A stretch of DNA of 64,000 nucleotides from Ilyonectria destructans (lineage: Eukaryota > Ascomycota > Sordariomycetes > Hypocreales > Nectriaceae): assembly GCA_020740775.1 (NCBI GenBank), contig JAHEWK010000005.1:3472001-3536000 (forward strand), read 5' to 3'. Both the position numbers and the translations under genes were made by a program. Below the pieces are notes generated by a model. The model did no database searches, had not been told where the DNA came from, and saw nothing but the letters and a program-made list of their open reading frames with translations. Shown here piece by piece: positions 44,501 to 52,998 of the stretch (position 1 is the first letter of the stretch; each line of letters opens with the position of its first letter).

Positions 44501-45879
44501 TTGCTCTTCTCCGGTTCAACGAGGAGGTTCGCGTCCTGTAGTTTCTTGAGTACCGCGTGGACGTGTTCCGTGTGTTCTTCTTCCGTGTCGGAGAAGATGA
44601 GGATGTCGTCAAGGTAACATACAACGAAGACGTCGAGGTGTTCCCGTAGCACATTGGTGATCATCCGTTGGAAGGTCGCCGGTGCGTTGGTGAGTCCAAA
44701 GGGCATAACTAGGTATTCGAAAAGTCCGTATTTCGTGCGGAAAGCAGTCTTCCATTCGTCTCCTGGTTTGATGCGGATGAGGTTGTAAGCTCCTTTGAGG
44801 TCGAGGGCCGTGAACCACTTTTTGCCATGCAGTCGATCCTTCAGTTCGTTGATGAGTGGCAATGGTGTTCGGTCCTTGATGGTGATGTCGTTGAGCTGTC
44901 GGTAATCCACAACTAATCGCAGTTTTCCGTTTTTCTTTGGGACGAACATGACTGGGTATCCTGCGGAGGACTTCGATATCCTGATGAATCCCTTTTTCAA
45001 CATGTCTTCGAGGTATTCTTTCAACGTATGGAGTTGAACTTCGTTGAGGTTGTAAATTTTGTAGAACTTGGCTGTAGTCCCGTCTTTCAGCACTATCTCA
45101 TGGTCCCATTGACCGTGCTGTGGTAGGCCTGTTTCCGTTTCTTCGGCAAACAGCTTCTCGTAGATTCGATAAGCAAGGGGTACGTTCTTGAGTCTGTCGT
45201 CTGCCTCCTTTGCTTTCTTCATTTCTTTCAGTTCTTCGTCGAGCTTTGTGAATTGTGCTCGTACTCGTGCGATGGTGCGGCGTGTCTTGTGTGTGTGGGC
45301 GTTGCGGTGTTTGTGTCTGGTGCCTCGGGGTGGCGAAGTATCTGTCGTGTCGTCGCGCGTTGCTTCGCTGGTGCCGTTGCCAGTCGAAGTTTGAGATCTC
45401 GTGTCGTCGTCTGAATCCTGTTCATAGGAGGAACGATCGTCGACATCGTCGAAGGTCATTTGGCCAGTCCTCCAATTGATCAGTGGGTTCACTCGTTGCA
45501 GCCATGGATAGCCTAGAACCAAATCGTGTTGTGCCGAGGGAATGATATCAAAAGAGATACCTTCGTTGCGTTCGTTCACAAAAACTTTGAGGTGATCAAT
45601 CTCCCTGGTGATGCGTCCGTTGTCGTAACTGAAACTCGTTCCTTCGAGGTTCTGCACTCGGTACGGGTTCGATTTGTTCCTCCATGGTAGCTCCAACTCG
45701 TTCACCACTCTCGGGTGAAGGTAGTTGAGTTCTGCACCGCTGTCTACCAGCGCGGTGTACCAGCGTCCCTTGATTCGTACCTGGATTTCCAAGCAATCCG
45801 TTCGTGTGCTTCCTGTAGCACGTAGAGCTCTTACTGGGAGTTCCGCTTCTCCTAGCTCTTGGCCCATCTGTTGCTCCAT
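41590..45879 (-). CDS. pol: Chromovirus Pol polyprotein, 1429 aa
   Basis: The start ATG at 45879 overlaps the gag stop as TAATG. Protease: LVDSGAEL at about residue 45. Reverse transcriptase: active site YLDD at about 421-424. RNase H: ELETDSSN near 567. Integrase: zinc-binding HHCC from about 1000 (HEHPVHGHQG, CDLCKK) and catalytic core with MDHITK near 1067, VSDRGT near 1134 and GQTERLNQ near 1170. GPYKIL marks the GPY/F module, and a chromodomain lies near 1366-1420 (YLVRWEDCDPSEDTWEP). Between RNase H and integrase sits an unusual tandem module, residues about 733-829 and 840-931. Both copies read W-x3-IR, a conserved GIPT and QAH-x-RFH, and end in a C-x2-C. No stops or frameshifts: the enzyme set should be functional. 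Confidence 0.96.
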   Translation of the reverse strand: MEQQMGQELGEAELPVRALRATGSTRTDCLEIQVRIKGRWYTALVDSGAELNYLHPRVVNELELPWRNKSNPYRVQNLEGTSFSYDNGRITREIDHLKVFVNERNEGISFDIIPSAQHDLVLGYPWLQRVNPLINWRTGQMTFDDVDDRSSYEQDSDDDTRSQTSTGNGTSEATRDDTTDTSPPRGTRHKHRNAHTHKTRRTIARVRAQFTKLDEELKEMKKAKEADDRLKNVPLAYRIYEKLFAEETETGLPQHGQWDHEIVLKDGTTAKFYKIYNLNEVQLHTLKEYLEDMLKKGFIRISKSSAGYPVMFVPKKNGKLRLVVDYRQLNDITIKDRTPLPLINELKDRLHGKKWFTALDLKGAYNLIRIKPGDEWKTAFRTKYGLFEYLVMPFGLTNAPATFQRMITNVLREHLDVFVVCYLDDILIFSDTEEEHTEHVHAVLKKLQDANLLVEPEKSKFHTDEVDFLGHTIRPNEIRMDRKKIEAVKDWPKPENVKEVQSFLGFANYYRKFIRDFGSIGHALTELTKKGVDFRWDTKAQKAFNDIKKAILSEPVLVMFDPDKEVELETDSSNFGLGSQIGQRDINGKLHPIAFYSHKLHGAELNYPIYDKEFLAIVNSFKEFRHYLLGSKHKIKVYTDHKNISHFATTQELSGRQLRYAEYLSEFDYVIIHKKGSENGRADAISRRPDFDTGITKENEQLLELTPEGHLKQRYIANIHKYKEKWHDMNEMPSKKWQTKIRKEHSFYDNNDEVFPNEFDYDCGIPTYHKQVFIPRRLVPSFLKDRMECYQSKGLTKSQAHERFHRNYMIPKNDDYPRTACPECNKKLGIAHEDLLETPNEEWRNKIRRYHRHENNNDAIHPHEYDYQHGIPTHEKRAFIPPECMPEFGQERIKDYQKQGLTLNQAHTRFHWRFITNPADFGRCDICEEREMGPQQPPEPAKKVRFVDELDRRTLAATHTVEPDNPLLKEIQGYNDALPEEERTERLQVPEELQQQLVQDVHEHPVHGHQGINGTLERLRTTYSFPRMKKAVSDTIKGCDLCKKSKSPRHKPYGQLQPLPVAQRPWESITMDHITKLPLSEDPTTGVLYDSIFVIVDRLTKFSYFLPYQESTDAEQLSYVFLRNIVSIHGLPMEIVSDRGTTFASKFWQGLMAQMGLNHKLTTAWRPQVDGQTERLNQIVEQYLRCYVNYEQDNWVQKLPTAQLAYNTSTSGTTKLTPAYANFGFTPDAYRSSREGPLNAKAILNTDQLRQLHEEMKTELEFVRKQMKKYYDRKRLKGPIFQRGDMVYLATKNIKTKRPNNKLDFKFIGPYKILEKISENNYKLDLPPKVKLHPIVHISLLESAADTIHVKTWDNNQETEVENDQEFTVKTILDMKRENNKTKYLVRWEDCDPSEDTWEPYEHLTHCQAKLKDFLKRRSTPGNMHWDRF

Positions 45880-48383
45880 TACAGAGGGCGAGTGTGGTTT
45901 TTTGTCTGTGTTCGAACCACCTCATACCATTCTCGGTCTTCGGCCTGTCCGCCGGTTCTTCGTGGAAAGTTGAATCCATCTTCGTGCATTCTGCGCATTC
46001 GTTCGTAGATGGTCCTTTTTTCTTGGCTGTGTTCTGCGCAATCTCTGTTGCTGCAATCCATTGCAAATGTTTCTTCGCAAACGTCGTTGGGCATGGGGAC
46101 AGGTGTGTGTTTTTTCTTTGTTCTTCGTGCATGGAGAGAACTTTTCTTTGTCTTGTGTTCCTCCTTTATTTCCTGTCTGCTTGACGTTGCGGTAGTTTCG
46201 TTTCGTTGGTCGGGTGTAGGTTTTTCTTCCCTGGTCATCCCGAGCCAGTTTTCTATTTCCTTTCGCTGAGTGTCGTCGTCGGATGATCCGTCGTGTCCGG
46301 ATTCTCCTGGTTGGAAGTATTTTCGTCCTTGCGGGAAATGTCTTCGTTCTTCCCGTGCTTGGTGCCAAAGATGTACCTTGGTTTTCATGTGGATTCGGCA
46401 TTCCTGGTGTTGGCAATCCTGAGGGTCCTGTGATCCTCTTACGCACTGTTGCGGGAATCTGGTGATTTTGGCCTCTAGGATTGTGACGCGGTACTTCGGG
46501 TAACCATTGGTGTTTTCGTAGTACTCCGTGTCGTTCTTCATGTGTGGTTGAGTGATGGGGATTCCTGGTAGTCTCAGGGGGTAACAGTTGTGAGTCCATT
46601 TGTCCTTCAAGTGGTGGTGGCATCGTGGGTAGTAGCACGAGATCCATGAGATCTGGTCGTGTCCTTCCACACTGGGGTGGAGAATAGGGTTGTCCCTGAA
46701 CTCTCCTCTGGGTTCCACCGTGCAGTCTCTTGCTTCATATCTTGTCATTGCATGAAGGTAGATGGGTTCATGTTGTTTGGCGTTTTGTTGTTCCCTCATG
46801 AGTTGTTGGTGCATTGCTCCCTTGTTTTCCCATTGTCGGTTGCCTTGCTCATCGAGCGTGGCTTTGTCCCACCATGGCTTTTCTGTTGCCGATTGGCTTG
46901 TTTCTTCGGGGGTGCTGGGTACGCGTTCTTCTGCGTAGGGGTCCAGTCTTTCTTCGTCGCTGGGGTCAGGGTATTCGTTCCTGATGTCATAGTCGTCCAG
47001 CTGTCTGTCGGGGATGTCGTTCTGGGTGTCCGGTACTTCCAGTGTTCCTCTTCGATAGGTTTCTGGCTGTTTCTCCCGTCGTACCATGGCAATGGTCCTA
47101 GGCCTGACTGCCAGTGGTTGAATGGTCGGGGGTTCCGGCACTGGTGTCCACTCCTCCGGTTTCCTCCTCTGGTTGAGTTTCGAGGTAGGTTCCTCCGGGT
47201 GGGGTGCTTCTGCTTCTTCTTTGGACAAGTATCGCTCTAGGCTGGGTAGGTACACTGGGCAATTCGTGCCAGTGTGGTCGTATGCGCCTCGTGTCATGGC
47301 GATGGTTCGCGTTCGTACCGCTGTTTCGGGTTCCTCCTGCCTCTGGATGGTGTTCAGTGACCGTTGTCCCGTGGGCACAGGTTGGAATTGTCGTTCCCGT
47401 TTGGGCTTGCGGCATTCTCGTGCGAAGTGTCCCTTTTTGTCGCAGTTGTAGCATGTGACATCCTTCTTGTCTCGAGGCTGCCTCTGTGCAGCTCCGAGTT
47501 CCATGGGTCCGGCGTGCGTTCCCCAAGAGGTGTTTCCGCGAGAGTTGCCCTGTCGGCCACCTCTCTGTCCTCCACCGTTCCCTCGCTGGTTGGGATAGTA
47601 GGGATTGTACGGAGTGTCTCGACCTCTCTGGCGTGTCGCAGCCTTCTCCCTGCGTCTTTCGTACTGTCGTTCGTCGATTTTGACGGCCATGGTGATGTAT
47701 TCCGTGAGGGTGTCGGGTCGGTCAGCTTTGTAGAGCTCGTCTTTGACCTCGTCCTTCAGTCCCTGGTAGAATATTTCCATGAGTACCTCATCCTCCCAGT
47801 CCAACTTGGAGGCGACTCGTCGGAGTGCGATGGCGTAGGCGGCAGCAGATCGGATTTGTTTGAGCGTGTGAATTTTTGCGGCTGCCTGCCTTTCTTCGTT
47901 GACCATTCCGAACGTGTCTTTGAGGGCTACTTCGAAGTTCTCCCAATCCGCGAATAGGTTGACCGTGTCTTGGTCCTGGTCGGCCTCGTCGTTGTCGAGG
48001 AAATCTTTGAGGATGGGTTCGAACCAGTTCTTGGCGTCACCGGACATCAGATTGCTTGTGAACAGCAGTCGTGATTCCGCGGATGCCAACCGTCGTGGGT
48101 ACCATTGGAAGTGTCCTTTCATCCTGGTGATGAAGGGTACGACGTCGCTGGGCGTCCCGTCGAATTTCTCTGGTAGCGGTGGTTTCATCACTTCCCCTGG
48201 GTCGCGTTCGTTGTTTCCGGCGACCGGTGCTGGTGCGTTCTGCACTTGCTGCTGCAGAGTGCGGACCAGGTTGCGCAGCTGTTCAACTTCGGCAGCCATG
48301 TTGGCATTGTTTGCCGGAGCCGTGTAAGCTGGTGGCGCAGGTGCGTTGCTTGGGGTAGCGGGAGTTCGGTTGGTTCCGGACAT
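45879..48383 (-). CDS. gag: Chromovirus Gag, 834 aa, with long Cys/His-rich tail
   Basis: The start is ATG 48383, 66 bp inside the 5' LTR. A coiled N-terminal segment (AAEVEQLRNLVRTLQQQ) precedes the capsid-type retrotransposon Gag domain, about residues 68-240 (PLPEKFDG, WFEPIL, LKDTFG). The zinc knuckle C-x2-C-x4-H-x4-C (CYNCDKKGHFAREC) lies at about 309-322. After it comes an extra tail of some 510 residues, much longer than usual. It is rich in Pro, Glu and Arg and holds three spaced C-x4-C-x2-H motifs: CYYPRCHHH (about 582), CQHQECRIH (about 656), CSNRDCAEH (about 775). It ends at TAA 45881-45879, overlapping the pol ATG by one base. The protein forms the virus-like particle. The tail may bind nucleic acid or act in integration-site choice. 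Confidence 0.94.
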   Translation of the reverse strand: MSGTNRTPATPSNAPAPPAYTAPANNANMAAEVEQLRNLVRTLQQQVQNAPAPVAGNNERDPGEVMKPPLPEKFDGTPSDVVPFITRMKGHFQWYPRRLASAESRLLFTSNLMSGDAKNWFEPILKDFLDNDEADQDQDTVNLFADWENFEVALKDTFGMVNEERQAAAKIHTLKQIRSAAAYAIALRRVASKLDWEDEVLMEIFYQGLKDEVKDELYKADRPDTLTEYITMAVKIDERQYERRREKAATRQRGRDTPYNPYYPNQRGNGGGQRGGRQGNSRGNTSWGTHAGPMELGAAQRQPRDKKDVTCYNCDKKGHFARECRKPKRERQFQPVPTGQRSLNTIQRQEEPETAVRTRTIAMTRGAYDHTGTNCPVYLPSLERYLSKEEAEAPHPEEPTSKLNQRRKPEEWTPVPEPPTIQPLAVRPRTIAMVRREKQPETYRRGTLEVPDTQNDIPDRQLDDYDIRNEYPDPSDEERLDPYAEERVPSTPEETSQSATEKPWWDKATLDEQGNRQWENKGAMHQQLMREQQNAKQHEPIYLHAMTRYEARDCTVEPRGEFRDNPILHPSVEGHDQISWISCYYPRCHHHLKDKWTHNCYPLRLPGIPITQPHMKNDTEYYENTNGYPKYRVTILEAKITRFPQQCVRGSQDPQDCQHQECRIHMKTKVHLWHQAREERRHFPQGRKYFQPGESGHDGSSDDDTQRKEIENWLGMTREEKPTPDQRNETTATSSRQEIKEEHKTKKSSLHARRTKKKHTPVPMPNDVCEETFAMDCSNRDCAEHSQEKRTIYERMRRMHEDGFNFPRRTGGQAEDREWYEVVRTQTKNHTRPL

Positions 48384-48449
48384 CTTGACAGTACGAGATA
48401 TTGCTCAATGGTTGACGCGAGTAACCGTTCTGAACAAGAGCTATCAACG

Positions 48450-48891
48450 TGTAACGGTCGTGTTCTCTGGACTGCCGTATACGTGGTATAGGGTAGGCGA
48501 GAGACGGGTTGCTGGTGGATAAACCGTAGGTTTATGTTAGCAGATCGGTTAGGGCGTCACTTACTGGGTAAATGTTACGTCTGGTAATAGTCAAGCACAG
48601 TGATGCGTAGCGAGTCAAGGTGATTGAGGTAACCAAGTTGTATTGATAGCTGAGGTAGCTAAGAGTCTAGGAAAGTGCTAATGAACGTGTGTCTATATAC
48701 TAGAATGATAGGTGAGGCTCACGGCGGTGAGCCTTGGAATCGCAGGTGAGCCGGAGAGGCTCACGCGTGAGCCGTAGAGGCTCACGGGTGAGTCCTTTAG
48801 TACGGCGTGAGCCGCAGTGAGGTGTATTTGATTGGGGGAAATTTGTGGGGTGCACGTGACGCCAGGCGTCTACGCGGCACGGGTCGTAACA
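48450..48891 (-). repeat. Right LTR (5' LTR of the element)
   Basis: 442 bp, the promoter-bearing LTR for the minus-strand gag-pol transcript. The sequence just inside (48449 downwards) should be the primer-binding site but does not show an obvious tRNA-complement, so tRNA-independent self-priming is possible. Confidence 0.95.
48712..48819. repeat. GGCTCAC/GTGAGCC inverted-repeat cluster in right LTR
   Basis: Second copy of the cluster at 40699-40806, here in the LTR that drives gag-pol, so it lies in the region expected to hold promoter or leader signals. Confidence 0.85.
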
Positions 48892-48896
48892 ACTAT
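48892..48896. repeat. Target-site duplication ACTAT (right)
   Basis: Immediately outside the right LTR, identical to 40432-40436. Confidence 0.93.
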
Positions 48897-50515
48897 AATA
48901 TAAAAACTCAAATTAATTTATTCCCTCTAGTTATAAATATTAATATTAAACCTCTATATAGCTATATACAGTTAATTATAATAGCTATTTTTTAATCTCT
49001 AAATAAGATACTTAATCTTACTAAGATCTATTAGTGGATTAATAGTAATTACTCCTTCTATAAAGCTTTTAAAATTAGCTGGTAAAACTGTATTTATTAT
49101 AACTTAAGCTGTTATAAATTCTTTATTAAGATTTAAAATTTAAATTCAGAAAAAAGCAGCTATTAGAGTATTAAAATAGAAGCTGAGTTTTAATTTTTAG
49201 AGGTAAAGTATAGATATAAGTTCACTCAGACTGTTAAGAATACTATAATATCTACTTATTATAAGTTTTCTTAGCTAACTTTAACTTCTATTAGTAATCT
49301 TACTCTCCCTCTATTAATTCTTATTAGCTAGACTATAATAATTATAATAGCTATAATACTTACTACAGCTAAAATTACTCTACTAATACCTATAAAATTA
49401 TTATTTAATATATATATTACTATCTTAAATAACTCTATTTTAAAATTTCTAGAGATATCTATTAATAGTAAACTTCCCCTTTATAAGGAGCGAGCCCTGA
49501 ATTTATCTAATAATAGGATTCTTATATTTAGAAGTATTTAAAGCTAAAGAGGAGAAAGAAAGAGAAAAGATCTTACTGAGAGGTTACAGTAAAAACTCTA
49601 CTTACTAGTAGCACTCTTAGATTATAATACTTCCAGCCCGAGCTTACACTTAGGCCTTCACTTCAGGCTCAGCCTGTAACACTCTTAATACTTTCACTCT
49701 ATTATTTCTTTCTATTAATATCTACCTATTATCTATAGTTACTAAGCTTACTAAATATAGAAGTAATAATCCTTCTATCTTATATAACTTAACTCTATCT
49801 ATTACTATTTAATTCTATAAATAGAAGTTTATATCTATAGAGAATAGTAGTTATATCTCTTTATATAGACTTAACTATAATTTAACTAAAGTATATACTT
49901 ACTATAGAGGCTGACTATTTCAGTATTAAATATAGATATACTAAAGTAAAAATTACTTAATTAAGGCAGATATCTCCTTTTAGTCTTACTAAGAGCAGTT
50001 CTATTTAATTATTTAATTTAAGTTAGATATTCTCTATATTATTATAGTAGGTATATAATATATAATTACTTATACTATTAATACCTAGTATTAAAATTAA
50101 GCTATTTATCCACCCTCCTTATATTTCTACTAATATTAATCTTTATATCTACTATAAAAAGATTTAAGATATACTTTAGTTATTAATCTATTAAGTAATA
50201 GATATAGATAACTTTATTCTATAGAGCTTAATTTTCAGTTTAAATAATACTGCTTAAAATCTTAACTGTAATATTCCCAGTACTAAAGAGGTTAATATCT
50301 AGCTATAAGATAGCAATCTGAAATAAATTACTATAGTAGGGTATCTAATATATTATCCTTATTATTTTAGCATTAGAAGTTAACAATTATTATATTATTA
50401 AAGATAAGCTATATACTTTCTCAATTAGGTAGAGCTGTTTCTAATTTAATAGAAGTCCAGATTCTTAATAGGTATATATTATAACTCTTAGTTAGGTATT
50501 TTATTAGTGGGAGAT
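48892..50515. other. AT-rich RIP-like desert, right of the retrotransposon
   Basis: Continuation of the 39211-40436 block, TA-dense with stops in every frame. A slightly GC-richer island near 49620-49690 is too short to identify. Confidence 0.7.
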
Positions 50516-50890
50516 ACACTTAATGCAGATAGAGCCCGCAACAGTAAGAGTCTGAGATACCCTAGAGTTCGGGTTGGAAGGAGGTCCTGCAGCTAAGATC
50601 AGTAGAGGGATTCTAGTAAAATAAATGAGCAAGTACTTGATTAGATGCTTCTGAACACAACGGGACTTGAAGAAATAAGAATAAAGGGATAAGAGCTGCT
50701 GCAACAGCTGTTCAAATAGCAAGGCAACAACAAAGACTGTCCCGAAAAATTGAATTGAAGAAGGGAAAAAGCATGCCCTCCTTAGTAAAGGCCGAGCAGA
50801 TCCTTTAAGTAGTATCTAGTCTTAGCAAGCTAGACCTACTGTCATTAAACTCCAGTGTGCCTGTCAGCACCATCACAGTATCTGTATTTA
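50516..50890 (+). repeat. Dispersed repeat, copy B
   Basis: Partner of 18641-19015, same orientation, about 31.9 kb away. Copy B keeps more C and G (for example ctgctgcaacagctg against ctgctataacagctt), so the two copies decayed separately. Confidence 0.85.
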
Positions 50891-51611
50891 TCCAGTTATT
50901 AACTAGAGTGAAGGTTATTCTTCTTTATAAAACTCAAGAAGTATATATATAGAGTAGCCTGTTAATAATAAAGATTTCTAACCAATAAATCGCTTCTTAT
51001 AGCGGGCGTTATCTATGTTAGCTTTCCACAAGCTATATTATACAGCTTAGATGAGGCGAGGTGGGTATTAGGTCTGTCCGACTTAAATAAACTAATGAAA
51101 ATAGTTACTGCCATCTGTACACTGGGAAAACCTCGGCTATTTTCCTACTTGGCCTGCTGATTAAAGGTCACGCTGAATTGGCGCGCTAATACTCACCGTG
51201 TTAAGGCAGCGGTATCTTTCTACCTCGGCGGCGTGGAAACGGCCTAACCTTGGGGTGTAGAAACCGGTCTATCCAGATGTTAAATTCATCCTTTGGATCC
51301 TGAGGAAAGTACTTGGTATGGCCGAGAGCAACGATGGCGAGGCTCTGTCGCCCGCTCTTGATTATCGCAATTGGACGATTACAATTTGGTTTGTGATGAC
51401 TATGAGAGCTGGCGGAGGCGTAGCGCAGCGCATGCAGCCACCGAAATTGTGCAAAAATACCAGAGTTGCCAACACACCAAGTCACTGTTTGGGCACTGCG
51501 TGCCTGAAAAACTCGCTATGCTTGCGCGAGTGCTGAGCTGTAAGTACCCTAGAATAGGCCGCGTATTCGTCACGTCCTGGTCGCGTCGCGCGTTAGGGAG
51601 AGCGCACGCAT
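50891..51611. other. Transition from AT-rich desert to ordinary DNA
   Basis: Composition becomes balanced from about 51100. The open piece at 51371-51600 is not recognised and may belong to the helicase fragment that follows or to another relic. Confidence 0.45.
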
Positions 51612-51899
51612 CTCAGGCGCCTGCGCAAGGTCGGCTTCCTACGCACCGAGAACCGCATGAACGTGCTGCTCAGCCGGGCCCAGCACGGTATGCACCTGAT
51701 GGGAAACGCCGAGACCTATCTCCATGTCCCGATGTTGGTTGATGTCCACGGCCAGCTCGCCTAGGCAGATGCCGTCGGCACTGGACGTACCATCCTCTGC
51801 TCCGAACCAGACGACTTTGAGAGAAAGCGCCCCGAGGGCGCGTGCAACCTCCCGTACACCCGGCGGCTTGAGCCGTGCCGCCATCGCTGCCCACCGTAG
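51612..51899 (+). pseudogene. C-terminal fragment of an NF-X1-type zinc-finger helicase
   Basis: One frame of 96 codons reads RLRKVGFLRTENRMNVLLSR and AQHGMHLMGNAETY, the last SF1 (UPF1/ZNFX1-like) helicase motifs V-VI region. Then come an in-frame TAG at 51762-51764, SEPDDFERKRPEGAC and LEPCRHRCPP, the start of the NF-X1 Cys/His array, up to TAG 51897. Everything upstream in the helicase and downstream in the zinc array is missing. A two-sided truncated relic. Confidence 0.72.
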
Positions 51900-52250
51900 A
51901 TGCCTCCAGGCCCCCTTTTTTCTCGAGAAGGGTTTTATGTCATCTCACGCCCCTCTGACCAAGGTGTTAGATTGTGGCCGTGTAATGCATCAAGGAGGTT
52001 ATTCAAGTATCAGAATACTGGGATATCTGCATCTATGGCTGAAGATGATAAAACCCCGCTCTAGAGGAAAGTGGGGACGAGAGTCAACGAGAACAAGAAC
52101 AACAAGAACAACCAAACATATCATTAAGAATTGATCTACATTCATCTGTCTATCCCTAATCTTTACTAAAGGCACACTGCGTATCCAATATAACCTCATT
52201 CTGCTGTACCCCGTATATTTTTCTTACAACAGCTGCAATAACACCTCAAG
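51900..52250. other. Spacer between two relics
   Basis: No gene seen. It has an Asn/Lys-like AAC/AAG repeat near 52079-52112. Confidence 0.5.
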
Positions 52251-52985
52251 ATGCTACCCTCGTCACTCAAGAGTATCTATCAACAGTATAAAGCTGATAC
52301 AGGCTATATAGCCAACTGGCTTGCCACAACTGCCAAGGCCTATAGTGATACAGACAATACCTTAAACCCCAACAATCTGCCTGCTAATTCAGGGAGACTA
52401 GGGGGCAGACCGAAGGGTAAAGCTCGGCAGCAAGCTAAAGCTAAAGTGCAACTTAAACCCCGGCAATATTGCACCTGGGACTATATCTATTATTCGAATT
52501 AAAGACTTTATGCCTATAGCAAGCTATCTCGCCAGTATTAATTCTATTAAAATTCCTAATAACTTAGCTGTTACCCTCAAATATATTATCTGGGGTACTT
52601 AAAATTAACTCTATCAGTCTTAACTTTTACCTAACGATTAACTTTCTTATCTACAGTATGCAGCACCTTTTATAAATAACTTTCCGCTAAGGGAGTCTGT
52701 ATTACGGCTGACTCTTAAGAATAATATTCCTTCTTCGTTATAGTACTTAAAAAGGTCTATAACTATCTGAAGCTACTTATAAGAGCTGGCGGCTTTAAAG
52801 GTAAGGACTTAATAAAGGTAACTACCAATATATCTTAAGGCCCTTTTAAGAATATGTTTAATATCCTTAATATATATGCACTATCCGAAATATTCTTAAA
52901 CGCTCTGGATGCAGTTATTCCTAAGTCTACACTAGAGGTTAAGTATACTGTTAAGCAGGATGAGACTCTGGCAGGGGCATATTAG
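52251..52985 (+). pseudogene. DUF6604-like protein, N-terminal domain relic
   Basis: The ATG at 52251 starts SLKSIYQQYKADTGYIANWL, the typical opening of the DUF6604 domain, followed by a basic linker (GRPKGKARQQAKAK) and a stop at 52500. Later pieces of the domain appear in other frames: IKDFMPIASYLASI (about 52505), VLKKVYNYLKLLIRAGGF (about 52750), and YALSEIFLNALDAVIPKS (about 52875). Several frame changes and stops in AT-shifted sequence mark it as decayed. Its 3' part is cut at about 52985, where transcription-factor sequence begins without any gap. Confidence 0.7.
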
Positions 52986-52998
52986 TCAACGCAATGGC

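Larger units (their letters stand above)
40437..48891 (-). mobile_element. Intact Ty3/gypsy chromovirus, 8455 bp
   Basis: The element is bounded by two 442-bp direct LTRs (TG...CA ends) and a perfect 5-bp ACTAT target duplication. It is coded on the minus strand: gag 48383-45879, then pol 45879-41590 with protease, reverse transcriptase, RNase H, integrase and a C-terminal chromodomain. Integrase after RNase H and the chromodomain make it a chromovirus of the gypsy superfamily. All frames are open and the LTRs read identically by eye, so it inserted recently, whereas its flanks are heavily decayed. A purine-rich tract borders the left (3') LTR. An antisense ORF at 40992-41585 occupies the space between pol and that LTR. 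Confidence 0.96.

Noticed and set aside
42948..48327. Plus-strand open frames across gag and pol
   Set aside because: Shadows of the minus-strand polyproteins. Only the frame at 40992-41585, which lies outside pol, shows a zinc cluster and a coiled coil.
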